DNA from: Pseudomonas brassicacearum
GTDB lineage: Bacteria > Pseudomonadota > Gammaproteobacteria > Pseudomonadales > Pseudomonadaceae
Reading direction: 5' to 3'
Assembly (NCBI RefSeq): GCF_009601685.2
Contig: NZ_CP045701.2
Location: forward strand, 1,054,001-1,118,000
Length of the DNA stretch: 64,000 nucleotides
Part shown: positions 42,437-52,769 of the stretch, piece by piece
Layout: every line of letters starts with the position of its first letter
Numbering within the stretch: position 1 is the first letter of the stretch
Made by a program: the position numbers and the translations under genes
Notes under the pieces: generated by a model
Told to the model about the DNA's origin: nothing
Seen by the model: the letters and a program-made list of their open reading frames with translations, nothing else
Databases searched by the model: none

Positions 42437-44290
42437 ATGACCACAGCAAATACGTTCTGGCGCCGGGCAAAACTGCCTCTGGCGGTCAGTCTTGCCTCTT
42501 CGCTCGCCGGCCCAGCATTCGGCGTCAGTTTCAACATCGGTGAAATCGAAGGCCAGTTCGATTCGTCCCTGTCGGTGGGGGCGAGCTGGTCGACGGCCAA
42601 CGCCAACAAGGACCTGATCGGTGTCAACAATGGCGGCAAGGGTTTGTCGCAGACCTCCGATGACGGCCACTTGAACTTCAAGCGAGGGGAAACCTTCTCG
42701 AAGATCTTCAAGGGCATCCATGACCTGGAACTGAAGTACGGCGATACCGGCGTGTTCGTGCGCGGCAAGTACTGGTACGACTTCGAACTCAAGGACGAAA
42801 GCCGCCTGTACAAGGACATCAGCGACAACAACCGCAAGGAAGGCGCCAAATCCTCCGGCGGGCAGATTCTCGATGCATTCGTCTACCACAACTACGCCAT
42901 CGCCGATCAGCCAGGTTCGGTCCGCCTGGGCAAACAAGTGGTCAGCTGGGGTGAAAGTACCTTCATCCAGGGCGGCATCAACTCCATCAACCCGGTCGAC
43001 GTGTCCGCGTTCCGTCGCCCTGGTGCGGAGATCAAGGAAGGCCTGATCCCGGTCAACATGTTCTATGTGTCCCAAAGCCTGACTGACAATTTATCGGCTG
43101 AAGCTTTCTACCAACTGGAATGGGACCAGACCGTTACCGATAACTGCGGGACGTTCTTCTCCCAGCCGGATGTTATTGCCGATGGCTGTACGGATAACCT
43201 GCGGGTGTTGAATAAAAGCTCAACGATCCCCGGCTTCGCCCTGCCACTTCTGGCCGCAAACGGCGTGGATGTGAACGAGGAGGGCGTGCTGGTGCGCCGC
43301 GGCGCTGACCGTGATGCCCGCGACAGCGGCCAGTGGGGCGCGTCCCTGAAGTACATGTTCGAGCCTTTGGACACCGAGTTCGGTGCCTACTTCATGAACT
43401 ACCACAGCCGTGCGCCGATTTTCAGTGCTACCGGTGCCCCTCAATCGGTCTACAACAGCGCGCCTCTATTTGGTCAATTGGCACCGCTGGTCGTAGCGGG
43501 CAACTCCAATTATTTCGTTGAATACCCGGAAGACATTCGACTCTACGGCCTGAGTTTTTCCACGACCCTGCCTACCGGCACGGCGTGGAGCGGCGAAATC
43601 AGCTACCGTCCGAACGCGCCTGTTCAACTGAGTACCACTGATATCCTCTTCGCTGGTGTGACGCCACTTCCCGGTCTTGGCAATGCTTCGGTACTCCAGG
43701 GCGCGCCGGGCCAAGACCTGCATGGCTATCGCCGTAAAGAGATCACCCAGTTCCAGACCACATTCACTCACTTCCTGGACCAGGTCATGGGCGCGAGCCG
43801 CTTGACCCTGGTGGGCGAAGTCGGGGTGACCCATGTCGGTGGCCTGGAAAGCAAGTCCGAAGCCCGCTACGGTCGTGATCCGGTGTTCGGCCCTGGTGAG
43901 TTGCCAAACGGTTTCTGTAACACGCTCAATACCTCGACTGCGGCAGGTGGCGGCCAGACCATCAACGACGTGAACAGCAACTGCAACAACGACGGCTTCA
44001 CCACCTCCACCTCCTGGGGCTACCGTGCGCGCGCCATCTGGGAGTACCCGGACGTCTTTGCCGGAGTCAACCTCAAGCCCAACGTGGCCTGGTCCCATGA
44101 CGTCAAGGGTTACTCGCCAGGCCCCGGCGGCAACTTCGAGGAAGGCCGCAAGGCCGTCAGCCTCGGGCTGGATGCCGAGTACCAGAACACCTACAACGCC
44201 AGCCTGGCCTACACCAACTTCTTTGGTGGCGACTTCAGCACTGTGGACGATCGTGACTTCCTGGCGCTCAGCGTCGGCGTGACCTTCTAA
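42437..44290 (+). CDS. DUF1302 family outer-membrane protein
   Basis: This 617-residue protein has a signal peptide (about 1-31, ending ASSLAGPAFG) and then the DUF1302 body beginning FNIGEIEGQFDSSLSVGASW. The sequence alternates as in a beta-barrel and ends in Phe (LSVGVTF), the usual outer-membrane C-terminal signature. DUF1302 proteins are always paired with DUF1329 proteins in Pseudomonas, as here (25 nt apart). In P. putida a comparable pair has been linked, as I recall, to growth on fatty esters. The function is unproven. Confidence 0.9.
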   Translation: MTTANTFWRRAKLPLAVSLASSLAGPAFGVSFNIGEIEGQFDSSLSVGASWSTANANKDLIGVNNGGKGLSQTSDDGHLNFKRGETFSKIFKGIHDLELKYGDTGVFVRGKYWYDFELKDESRLYKDISDNNRKEGAKSSGGQILDAFVYHNYAIADQPGSVRLGKQVVSWGESTFIQGGINSINPVDVSAFRRPGAEIKEGLIPVNMFYVSQSLTDNLSAEAFYQLEWDQTVTDNCGTFFSQPDVIADGCTDNLRVLNKSSTIPGFALPLLAANGVDVNEEGVLVRRGADRDARDSGQWGASLKYMFEPLDTEFGAYFMNYHSRAPIFSATGAPQSVYNSAPLFGQLAPLVVAGNSNYFVEYPEDIRLYGLSFSTTLPTGTAWSGEISYRPNAPVQLSTTDILFAGVTPLPGLGNASVLQGAPGQDLHGYRRKEITQFQTTFTHFLDQVMGASRLTLVGEVGVTHVGGLESKSEARYGRDPVFGPGELPNGFCNTLNTSTAAGGGQTINDVNSNCNNDGFTTSTSWGYRARAIWEYPDVFAGVNLKPNVAWSHDVKGYSPGPGGNFEEGRKAVSLGLDAEYQNTYNASLAYTNFFGGDFSTVDDRDFLALSVGVTF

Positions 44291-44315
44291 GCACCGTATT
44301 TCAGGACGACACACT

Positions 44316-45680
44316 ATGAAAATAACAAAGAATCTGTTGCAGGCCGGTGTTCTGGGGCTCTCCCTGCTGGCCGCCAGTGTCATGGCGGCAGTGCCTGCGG
44401 CCGAGGCCGATAAACTCGGCAAGAGCCTGACGCCGATGGGCGCCGAGATGGCCGGCAATGCCGACGGCTCGATCTCGGCCTGGAAACCCATGGCCAAGAA
44501 TGCCGGTGCCGTGGACAGCAAGGGCTTCCTCGCCGACCCGTACGCCAGTGAAAAACCGCTGTTCACCATCACCGCGCAGAACGTCGACCAGTACAAGGAC
44601 AAACTCGCGCCGGGCCAGTACGCGATGTTCAAGCGTTACCCGGAAACCTTCAAGATGCCGGTCTATCCGACCCATCGCGGTGCCACCGTGCCGGACGAGG
44701 TGTTCGCCTCCATCAAGAAAAACGCGGTCAACACCAAGCTGGTCTCCGGCGGTAATGGCCTGGAAAACTTCGAGACGGCCGTGCCGTTTCCGATTCCCCA
44801 GAGCGGCGTGGAAGTCATCTGGAACCACATCACCCGCTATCGCGGCGGCAGCGTGACGCGCCTGGTCACCCAGGCCACCCCGCAGCCCAACGGTTCGTAC
44901 AGCCTGGTGTATTTCCGCGACCAGTTCGTGTTCCGCGACAAGATGAAGGATTTCGATCCGGCCAACCCTGGCAACATCCTGTTCTACTTCAAGCAGCAAG
45001 TGACCGCGCCGGCGCGTCTGGCCGGTGGTGTGCTGCTGGTGCACGAAACCCTCGACCAGGTGAAGGAACCGCGTTCGGCGTGGGTCTACAACGCTGGCCA
45101 GCGTCGTGTGCGCCGTGCCCCGCAAGTGTCCTACGATGGCCCGGGTACCGCCGCCGACGGCCTGCGTACCTCCGACAACCTGGACATGTACAACGGCGCG
45201 CCGGACCGTTACAACTGGAAGCTGGAAGGCAAGAAAGAGCTGTACATCGCCTCCAACAGCTACAAGATCGATTCGCCGCAACTCAAGTACGCCGACATCC
45301 TCAAGGCCGGCCACATCAACCAGGACCTGGCGCGTTACGAGTTGCGTCGTGTCTGGCACGTGACCGCGACGCTGAAGGAAGGCCAGCGCCACATCTACGC
45401 CAAACGTGACTTCTTCATCGATGAAGACACCTGGCAAGCCGCGGTGATCGACCATTACGACGGCCGTGGCCAACTGTGGCGAGTGGCCGAGGCCCATGCC
45501 GAGAACTACTACGACAAGCAAGTGCCGTGGTATGCCCTGGAAACCCTCTACGACCTGCAATCCGGCCGCTACCTGGCGCTGGGCATGAAGAACGAAGAGA
45601 AATCGGCCTACGACTTCGGCTTTACCGCCACCACCGCCGATTTCACCCCGAACGCACTGCGTCAGGAAGGCATCCGCTAA
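44316..45680 (+). CDS. DUF1329 family periplasmic lipoprotein-sorting-like protein
   Basis: This 454-residue protein has a signal peptide (LLQAGVLGLSLLAASVMA) and the DUF1329 domain, whose fold is related to LolA/LolB lipid carriers. Features seen include NHITRYRGGSVTRLVTQATP and RRVWHVTATLKEGQRHIYAKRD. It follows the DUF1302 gene by 25 nt and is terminated by a strong hairpin, so the two form a bicistronic unit. A role as the periplasmic partner of the barrel is likely. Confidence 0.92.
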   Translation: MKITKNLLQAGVLGLSLLAASVMAAVPAAEADKLGKSLTPMGAEMAGNADGSISAWKPMAKNAGAVDSKGFLADPYASEKPLFTITAQNVDQYKDKLAPGQYAMFKRYPETFKMPVYPTHRGATVPDEVFASIKKNAVNTKLVSGGNGLENFETAVPFPIPQSGVEVIWNHITRYRGGSVTRLVTQATPQPNGSYSLVYFRDQFVFRDKMKDFDPANPGNILFYFKQQVTAPARLAGGVLLVHETLDQVKEPRSAWVYNAGQRRVRRAPQVSYDGPGTAADGLRTSDNLDMYNGAPDRYNWKLEGKKELYIASNSYKIDSPQLKYADILKAGHINQDLARYELRRVWHVTATLKEGQRHIYAKRDFFIDEDTWQAAVIDHYDGRGQLWRVAEAHAENYYDKQVPWYALETLYDLQSGRYLALGMKNEEKSAYDFGFTATTADFTPNALRQEGIR

Positions 45681-45714
45681 ACCGCTTTACCCGAGGCCGC
45701 ATCCTCGAAGAAAC

Positions 45715-45740
45715 GCCCCGACTGGTTCGGGGCTTTTTTT
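45715..45740 (+). terminator. Rho-independent terminator after the DUF1329 gene
   Basis: GCCCCGA-CTG-GTTCGGGGC forms a GC-rich stem followed by eight T residues, 35 nt after the stop codon. Confidence 0.93.
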
Positions 45741-46037
45741 TGATTTACGCCCCCTTGGCGAGAGAGCTTGCTTCCGCTGGGTTGCGATCTTTTGATCTTT
45801 CACTTGAGACTCAAGTGTCTGGGGAAAGATCGCAGCCTCGCTGCACTCGACAGCTCCTACAGAGTTCCTGCAGCCGAGAGGGGATGAATCCTCTCGCCAC
45901 AAAAGCGGTGCCTTCAAGGACGATCGGCTTGTAGTCTTTTTGTAGCCATTTGTAGCACTCCCTTCAATACCTCCTCGTTTACCGCTAGTCTGCGGACATC
46001 TGCAACGCCGCCACCCGCATTCCAACAAGAGCCGGCC
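45741..46037. repeat. Repeat-bearing spacer before the LuxR-family gene
   Basis: From about 45768 to 45862 a partial GATCGCAGCC-family element occurs (GAGCTTGCTTCCGC, TTGCGATCTTTTGATCTTTC, GATCGCAGCCTCGCTGCACTCGACAGCTCCTACAG). The remaining 170 nt must carry the promoter of the regulator gene; TTGTAGTCTTTTTGTAGCC near 45929 is AT-rich, but I cannot assign boxes. No gene is visible. Confidence 0.6.
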
Positions 46038-48773
46038 ATGACTGATTTGTCTTCACTTCCGGGTTCTGCCCGCGCAGCCATCGCGGTACAGGACGGGCGT
46101 TTCTACCGCCCGCCCTTGCCCGACGGTCACGTTGTGCGGCCGCGGTTGTGCGAGCGTTTGAGCGCAGGGCTCGGAGGCAGGTTGCTGTTGGTCAGTGCCC
46201 CGGCGGGGTTCGGTAAAAGCTCTCTGGCGGTGGAGTTCTGCCAGAGCCTGCCGGCCCATTGGCAAAGCCTCTGGCTGGGGCTCAGCGTCCGGGACAACGA
46301 TCCGGGGCGCTTCCTGGAGCGGTTGCTCGAAGGGCTCCAGGCGTTTTTCCCGCAACTGGGCGGCCGGGCACTGGGGCTGCTGAAAATGCGCCAACGTCAT
46401 CAACCCTTTGCTTTCGAAGAATGGCTCGACGGCCTGCTGGACGAACTGTCCACGCACTTATCGCCCCGCGAGCCGTTGCTGCTGGTGCTCGACGATTACC
46501 ACCTGGCCCAAAGCCCGGTACTGGATCGCTGCCTGCAGTTTTTCCTCAATCACCTGCCCGACGGGTTGCTGGTCCTCGTCACCAGCCGCCAGCGCCCGGA
46601 CTGGCATTTGGCGCGCCTGCGCCTGTCGCGGCAATTGCTCGAACTCAATGAACAGGACCTGCGCCTGACCCATGACGAGGCCTTGACCCTGCTCCAGCAC
46701 CACAGCAGTTCGTTGCGCGGTGAGGCGCTGGAAAATCTTATCCAGCGCAGCGAAGGTTGGGTGGCCGGGTTGCGTTTCTGGCTGTTGGCCGCTTCCGAAG
46801 CCGGTACCGAAGGCCTGCTGCCCCAGGCCTTGCACGGCGGCGAAGGGCTGATTCGCGATTATCTGCTCGAAGAGGTCATCGACTGCCTGCCCGCCGAGGT
46901 GCAGGCATTTCTCTACGACACGGCTCCTCAGGAACGCTTTTGCAGCGAACTGTGCGACGCCGTGCGCGAAGCCCATGACAGCGCCGAAATCCTGCGTTAC
47001 CTGGCGGCCCACCAAGTGTTTCTGGTACCGCTGGACGAGCACGGCCATTGGTACCGATATCACCACCTGTTTTCCGACCTGCTGCGCAGTCGCCCCAGCG
47101 CACCGGCCATGGTCCCGGCCGCGACGCTGCATTTGCGGGCCTGTCGCTGGTTCAACGCCCAGGGCCTGATCGACGAAGCCGTGGAACAAGCGCTGCGGGC
47201 CGGGCATCTGGACGTCGCGGCGAACCTGGTGCAGAACCTCTCGGAGGAGCAACTGCTGGCCGAGCAGAACGTCGGCATGTTGCTGCGCTGGAAAATGGAC
47301 TTGCCCGACAGCCTGCTCATCAGCACCCCGCGGCTGATCGTGCTCTACAGCTGGGCGTTGGGGCTGGCCTGCCAGCTGGACGCTGCTGAAGAGCTGGCGG
47401 CGCACTTGAGTCGTTTCCTGCCGGCCCCTTCGGCCACCGCGCAAAAATCCATGCTCGCCCAATGGCTGGCCCTGAGCGGGATCGTCGCCCGTGGCCGGGG
47501 GGACCGCGAGGCCACCGTGCGTTATTGCAGCGAAGCGTTGGAGAGCCTGCCGCAAAAACGTTACGGCCAGCGCCTGATGTGCCTGTCCACACTGTCGAAC
47601 CTGGCGATTGCCGATGGCGACCTGTGGCGCGCCCGGAACCTGAACCGTGATTCCCTGGAGCTGGCGCAGCGGGTCGGTAATCCACTGTTCGAGGCCCTGG
47701 CCCATTACGATCGTGCCCGGGTCCTGCAGGCGCGGGGGGAGATCCTGCGGGCGCTGGATGAAGTGCACCAGGGCCTGCAACGTTTGCACAAACTGTCGCC
47801 CCAGCGGCTTTATGCGGTTCGGGCGCGCTTGATCATGTACGAAGGTTTTTTGCTGACCTTGCGCATGCAGCCCCAGGCCGGCCTTGCGCGCTTGCAGGCG
47901 GGCCTCACCGAAGCCCGCGCCTGCCGCGACATCAGCGTGCTGATCGGCCATTGCGTGATCGCGCGTATCGAAGGCTACCGTGGCGAGTTCGCCCGGGCCT
48001 TCGCCGAACTGGCTGAAGCCGAGCGCCTGATGCATATCTGGGATGTTCCGCCGATCTACTATCTGGCGATGATCACCCTGGTCAAGTGCGAACTCTGGTT
48101 GGCCCAGGGGCGCACCGACCTGGCCGAAGCCTGGCTGGCCCGGCTGGGCCAGACCTACACGGGTGAGCGGGCCGCCGCCGCACCGGAATTCCACCCGCAA
48201 TTGCCGCTGCATGTCGAGTTGCAGCAGGCGGTGCTGGAGTCCATCCGGGGCCAACCGATACTCGCGCAAGGGCGGCTCGATGCCTTGCTTGAACACGGTC
48301 AGCAAAGTGGCCGGCAGATGCTCAGCGTGATGGCGCTCAACCAGAAAGTCGCCTTGCTGCTGAGCATCGGGCGTGAACCCGAAGCCCGTCGCACCCTGGC
48401 CCAGGCTTTCGAAGCCGCCAGCGGCGGGGTATTGCAGCCTTTCGAATGGTTGTTCGGTGAGCACCGCGAATGGTTGCGTGAACAACTGGTGCATGCGCCA
48501 CCCAGTACCTTGCGCGAACATTTGCTCGAACGCCTGCCCTCGATGGTGGCCCAACCCGCCGACCCAACGGCGCCCGTCGAAACCCTCAGCAGTCGCGAGC
48601 GAGCGGTGTTGCAGTTGATTGCCCAAGGATGCTCGAACCAGGAAATCAGCGAGCAGTTGTTTATCTCGCTGCACACCGTCAAGACTCACGCCAGCCACAT
48701 CAACAGCAAGCTCGGCGTCGAGCGCCGCACCCAGGCGGTGGCGCGGGCGAAGGCGTTGGGGTTGTTGGGTTGA
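46038..48773 (+). CDS. MalT-like LuxR family transcriptional regulator
   Basis: This 911-residue STAND-type ATP-dependent regulator has Walker A SAPAGFGKSS (about 53-62), Walker B LLLVLDDYH, a long TPR-like helical sensor region (about 400-800) and a C-terminal LuxR HTH (SSRERAVLQLIAQGCSNQEI, LHTVKTHASHINSKLGV). Such large LuxR proteins are triggered by an inducer bound to the TPR region. It adjoins the DUF1302/DUF1329 unit on the same strand and probably controls it. Confidence 0.93.
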   Translation: MTDLSSLPGSARAAIAVQDGRFYRPPLPDGHVVRPRLCERLSAGLGGRLLLVSAPAGFGKSSLAVEFCQSLPAHWQSLWLGLSVRDNDPGRFLERLLEGLQAFFPQLGGRALGLLKMRQRHQPFAFEEWLDGLLDELSTHLSPREPLLLVLDDYHLAQSPVLDRCLQFFLNHLPDGLLVLVTSRQRPDWHLARLRLSRQLLELNEQDLRLTHDEALTLLQHHSSSLRGEALENLIQRSEGWVAGLRFWLLAASEAGTEGLLPQALHGGEGLIRDYLLEEVIDCLPAEVQAFLYDTAPQERFCSELCDAVREAHDSAEILRYLAAHQVFLVPLDEHGHWYRYHHLFSDLLRSRPSAPAMVPAATLHLRACRWFNAQGLIDEAVEQALRAGHLDVAANLVQNLSEEQLLAEQNVGMLLRWKMDLPDSLLISTPRLIVLYSWALGLACQLDAAEELAAHLSRFLPAPSATAQKSMLAQWLALSGIVARGRGDREATVRYCSEALESLPQKRYGQRLMCLSTLSNLAIADGDLWRARNLNRDSLELAQRVGNPLFEALAHYDRARVLQARGEILRALDEVHQGLQRLHKLSPQRLYAVRARLIMYEGFLLTLRMQPQAGLARLQAGLTEARACRDISVLIGHCVIARIEGYRGEFARAFAELAEAERLMHIWDVPPIYYLAMITLVKCELWLAQGRTDLAEAWLARLGQTYTGERAAAAPEFHPQLPLHVELQQAVLESIRGQPILAQGRLDALLEHGQQSGRQMLSVMALNQKVALLLSIGREPEARRTLAQAFEAASGGVLQPFEWLFGEHREWLREQLVHAPPSTLREHLLERLPSMVAQPADPTAPVETLSSRERAVLQLIAQGCSNQEISEQLFISLHTVKTHASHINSKLGVERRTQAVARAKALGLLG

Positions 48774-48799
48774 GCGAGATTTTGGGAACGGTGAAAAAA

Positions 48800-48955
48800 A
48801 CCTGTGGCGAGGGAGCTTGCTCCCGCTGGGCCTGTAGGAGCTGTGTAGGAGCTGTGTAGGAGCTGTCGAGTGCAACGAGGCTGCGATCTTCCCCCAGACA
48901 ATTGAGTCGTAAGCGAAAGAACAGGATCAAAAGATCGCAGGCTTCGCTCCTACAG
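48800..48955. repeat. Composite repeat: REP half plus 11-bp units plus GATCGCAGCC element
   Basis: A REP-like CTGTGGCGAGGGAGCTTGCT is followed by three 11-bp units (48832-48864, C/GTGTAGGAGCT), then GTCGAGTGCAACGAGGCTGC and, on the right, GATCGCAGGCTTCGCTCCTACAG. It is the third locus in the window with the 11-bp expansion. Confidence 0.85.
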
Positions 48956-49009
48956 AACCCCGCGGGAACAAGCTTCCCCGCCACAAAGGCTTTGACAAGG
49001 AATCCCCCG

Positions 49010-49510
49010 ATGTTGCCCCAGTACAAAACCATCCAATCCCCCGTCGGCCAACTGATCCTCGTCGCCCGGGAGACACGGCTGGCGGCCATCCTCTGGGAAA
49101 ACGAGCGGCTCAATCGGGTGCGGCTGGGGCCTTTGGAGGAGGACACCCAGCATCCGGTCCTCAAGGAAACCGAGCGTCAGTTGCTGGAATACTTCGCCGG
49201 CCAGCGCCGTCGTTTCGAGCTGGAACTGGACTTCGCGGGGACTGACTTCCAGATCCGGGTCTGGCAAGCCCTGTTGACCATCCCCTTCGGCGAAACCCGC
49301 AGCTACCGCGACATCGCCATCCAGATTGGCCAACCGACGGCGGTCCGGGCGGTCGGCGCCGCCAATGGTCGCAACCCCATTTCGATCATCGCCCCATGCC
49401 ACCGCGTCATCGGCACCTCGGGCAGCCTTACCGGTTTCGCTGGCGGCCTGGCGGCGAAACAGTTGCTGCTCAGCCTTGAAGGTCAGCAGAGCCTGCAATT
49501 GGCGTTCTGA
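49010..49510 (+). CDS. ogt: Methylated-DNA--protein-cysteine S-methyltransferase
   Basis: This suicidal repair protein removes O6-alkyl groups from guanine. The 166-residue protein has the active-site Cys130 in IIAPCHRVIG and the DNA-binding helix region YRDIAIQIGQPTAVRAVGAA. The start at ATG 49010 follows AAGGA; the upstream open frame is repeat-derived. It stands alone and is convergent with the phosphatase gene. Confidence 0.93.
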   Translation: MLPQYKTIQSPVGQLILVARETRLAAILWENERLNRVRLGPLEEDTQHPVLKETERQLLEYFAGQRRRFELELDFAGTDFQIRVWQALLTIPFGETRSYRDIAIQIGQPTAVRAVGAANGRNPISIIAPCHRVIGTSGSLTGFAGGLAAKQLLLSLEGQQSLQLAF

Positions 49511-49517
49511 ACCGATT

Positions 49518-51437
49518 TCACTCATCTATCCCTTGTGGGAGCGGGGATTTGGGAGGCCGCATGCGCGTCGGCGGTTGGCCGTTGGCGTTGTGCTGGTAGA
49601 TCTTCGTGGGCTGCCCCTGTTCATTGAAGAACACCTGGCCAATGCCAGCGCTGTTCCACAGCCGCTCACCGGCCTCGGCGTGTTCCGGGGTGTGGGGGAC
49701 GATGCGCATGCTGCGGCGCTTGGTGAACCAGTTCAGGGGCGAGCGCGGCGAGTAGAGCCAGCGGTTCAGGCGATCGAACCATTCCAGCAGCGCAGGCGGG
49801 AATTCATTCTTGATGCCGCTGCTGGTGATCTGCCAGATGCGCGGACCGCCCTTGCGGTGTGGGATCAATACTTCGTAAACGAAGGAATAATGCACGTCCC
49901 CGGACAGCACCACGTAATTCCCGGGCGTACGCGAGTGGCGGAAAATGTTCAGGATCACCTGGGCAGCGCCGCGATGGGCCATCCAGTTTTCCGCATCCAC
50001 CAGCAGCGGATAACCGCACCAACTGAACACCCGTTGCACGGTCTCGATCAGCTTCACGCCGAAGATCGGCGCCGGTGAGACGATGATCGCCGAGGGATGA
50101 TCCAACAGCTCTTGCTGCAACTCGCTCAGGGCTTCCCAATCCAGCAGGCCGGAAGGCTGCTTGAGGTTGTTCTCGCTGCGCCAGCGACGGGTGCGGGTGT
50201 CGAGTACCACCAGGGCCGGGGTGCTCGGCAGCACGTAATGCCATTGCTGGAAAGCCAGCAGGGTGTCGATCAGTTGGTCCTGGGGTTTGCTGTCCAGGTA
50301 ACGGTCCCGGGCGGTGTCGCTCAGGGCCAAGGTTTGCGGGAGCACGTCAGCAAAGGCATCCGGGTTGTTACCCCAGCCCTGGCAGAGCATGTAGGCGAGC
50401 AACGCATTGCCGATGATGCGTTTGGAGAACGGATGGCCATAGGCCGTTTCCTCCCACTGAGCAGACAGGTTCCAGTCATCGGTAATGTCGTGGTCGTCGA
50501 AAATCATCAGGCACGACAGGTGCGCAAACACCCGCGCCACGCCGCCCAGCCCGGTCTTGAACGCATCGATGCGCTGCTGCTCCAGGTCGTAGCGCTGGCG
50601 CCGTTCGACGGTCAGTTCGGGCGGCTGCACCGCAATCAACGTCCAGGGCACCGGTGACCACACCAGCAGGTACATCGCCATGACCTCGGCGAAGGTCACC
50701 AGGTGATTGTCGGCGCTGCTGCTGGTGAAAATCGGCTTGCGGGCCCCGCCGAAAAATCGCTCGCGCAGGGTTTCGTTGCTCTCAAGCGCGGGCAACAGAT
50801 CGGCACGATGGTAATAACTGGCCGGGTGCTGATAGAGCTTGGCGCTGTCTTCCACCACGGCACCGTCCAGGCATTCCTCGAACAACCCCAAGCGTTCGAT
50901 CAACCCATGAATCGCCCGCAACATGGGCCCGGCGACGTCGTCGGCATAGACCTGGTCGCCGCTCATCATCAGCAATGCCGGACGTTGCGCCGGGGCTTGC
51001 GCCAACAGCCGATCGACGCAGAGCAGGCCGTCGTTGGCCGGGTAGTGGGGCTTGCGGCAAGAGCCGTGGACCAGTTGCTCGATGCGCGAGTGCAGCATGA
51101 AATTCGGGCGCCGAGCACCGTCATACAGCAGATGCGGCGCCCATTCGGCGATGGGCGCGCCGTCCACCAGCAAGTCGTAGTCGATCGTCACGTCTTGGGG
51201 CAGGGGGCTGTCGAGCCGCACATCGATCAGGTGCACAAACGCCTGCTGTCCCACCGGCACCACGGTGCAGCGCGACGCATCCAGTGCAAGATCGCCCACA
51301 CCGTCCACCTGTAACGTCAACGCCAAGGCTCGCGTACCCACAAGCCACATCACCAGGCGCGTGGGCTCCAGCCGTCGCAGCAGTGGACCGACCAGGACGG
51401 GGGGCAGAGAGGTGGTATCGGCAGTAGACGGCAGCAT
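49518..51437 (-). CDS. PhoD-like metallophosphatase
   Basis: This 639-residue protein belongs to the alkaline phosphatase D-like metallophosphatase family. Metal-site motifs seen include MMSGDQVYADDVAGPML, SCLMIFDDHDITDDWN and VVLSGDVHYSFVYEVL, in the usual order. No signal peptide is evident, unlike Bacillus PhoD, so it may act in the cytoplasm. Its substrate is unknown. Confidence 0.88.
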   Translation of the reverse strand: MLPSTADTTSLPPVLVGPLLRRLEPTRLVMWLVGTRALALTLQVDGVGDLALDASRCTVVPVGQQAFVHLIDVRLDSPLPQDVTIDYDLLVDGAPIAEWAPHLLYDGARRPNFMLHSRIEQLVHGSCRKPHYPANDGLLCVDRLLAQAPAQRPALLMMSGDQVYADDVAGPMLRAIHGLIERLGLFEECLDGAVVEDSAKLYQHPASYYHRADLLPALESNETLRERFFGGARKPIFTSSSADNHLVTFAEVMAMYLLVWSPVPWTLIAVQPPELTVERRQRYDLEQQRIDAFKTGLGGVARVFAHLSCLMIFDDHDITDDWNLSAQWEETAYGHPFSKRIIGNALLAYMLCQGWGNNPDAFADVLPQTLALSDTARDRYLDSKPQDQLIDTLLAFQQWHYVLPSTPALVVLDTRTRRWRSENNLKQPSGLLDWEALSELQQELLDHPSAIIVSPAPIFGVKLIETVQRVFSWCGYPLLVDAENWMAHRGAAQVILNIFRHSRTPGNYVVLSGDVHYSFVYEVLIPHRKGGPRIWQITSSGIKNEFPPALLEWFDRLNRWLYSPRSPLNWFTKRRSMRIVPHTPEHAEAGERLWNSAGIGQVFFNEQGQPTKIYQHNANGQPPTRMRPPKSPLPQGIDE

Positions 51438-51544
51438 TCGCGGGTAAAAGCTCTGTTCAGGGAGAGGCGGGGATCATAACGCAATGTGCCGGGTTGCTGG
51501 AGGCGGTAGATTGATGGCAAGAAAGTTGCGCCCGCTGGGCCTGC

Positions 51545-51655
51545 GCACGCTGTGTAGGAGCTGCCGAGTGCAACGAGGCTGCGATCTTTCCCCAGGCGCT
51601 TGAGTCTCAAGCGAAAAATCAAAAGATCGCAGCCTTCGGCAGCTCCTACAGGCAC
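51545..51655. repeat. GATCGCAGCC inverted repeat element
   Basis: TGTGTAGGAGCTGCCGAGTG, then CAACGAGGCTGCGATCTTTC, is matched on the right by AAAAGATCGCAGCCTTCGGC and AGCTCCTACAG, forming a long imperfect hairpin. Only one 11-bp unit and one AAAAGATC are present. It lies between dctP2 and the phosphatase gene. Confidence 0.85.
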
Positions 51656-51664
51656 AGTGGGACC

Positions 51665-52678
<1,014 letters not shown>

Positions 52679-52717
52679 TTATTGTTCGAAGACACATACC
52701 CGTGTTTGGCCCAACAC

Positions 52718-52753
52718 CTGCGTGGCGAGGCGCGTTACGCTTTCGCCACGCAG
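52718..52753 (-). promoter_or_regulatory. Stem-loop between dctM and the second dctP
   Basis: CTGCGTGGCGA (52718-52728) and TCGCCACGCAG (52743-52753) form an 11-bp perfect stem, extended by ACAC/GTGT pairing. No T-run follows, so it may be a processing or attenuation site between dctM and the downstream binding-protein gene. Confidence 0.55.
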
Positions 52754-52769
52754 TGTGTGTTTATCGGGC

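Noticed and set aside
46458..48875. 805-codon open frame antisense to the LuxR-family regulator
   Set aside because: It mirrors the third-position G+C bias of the real gene and begins in a repeat.
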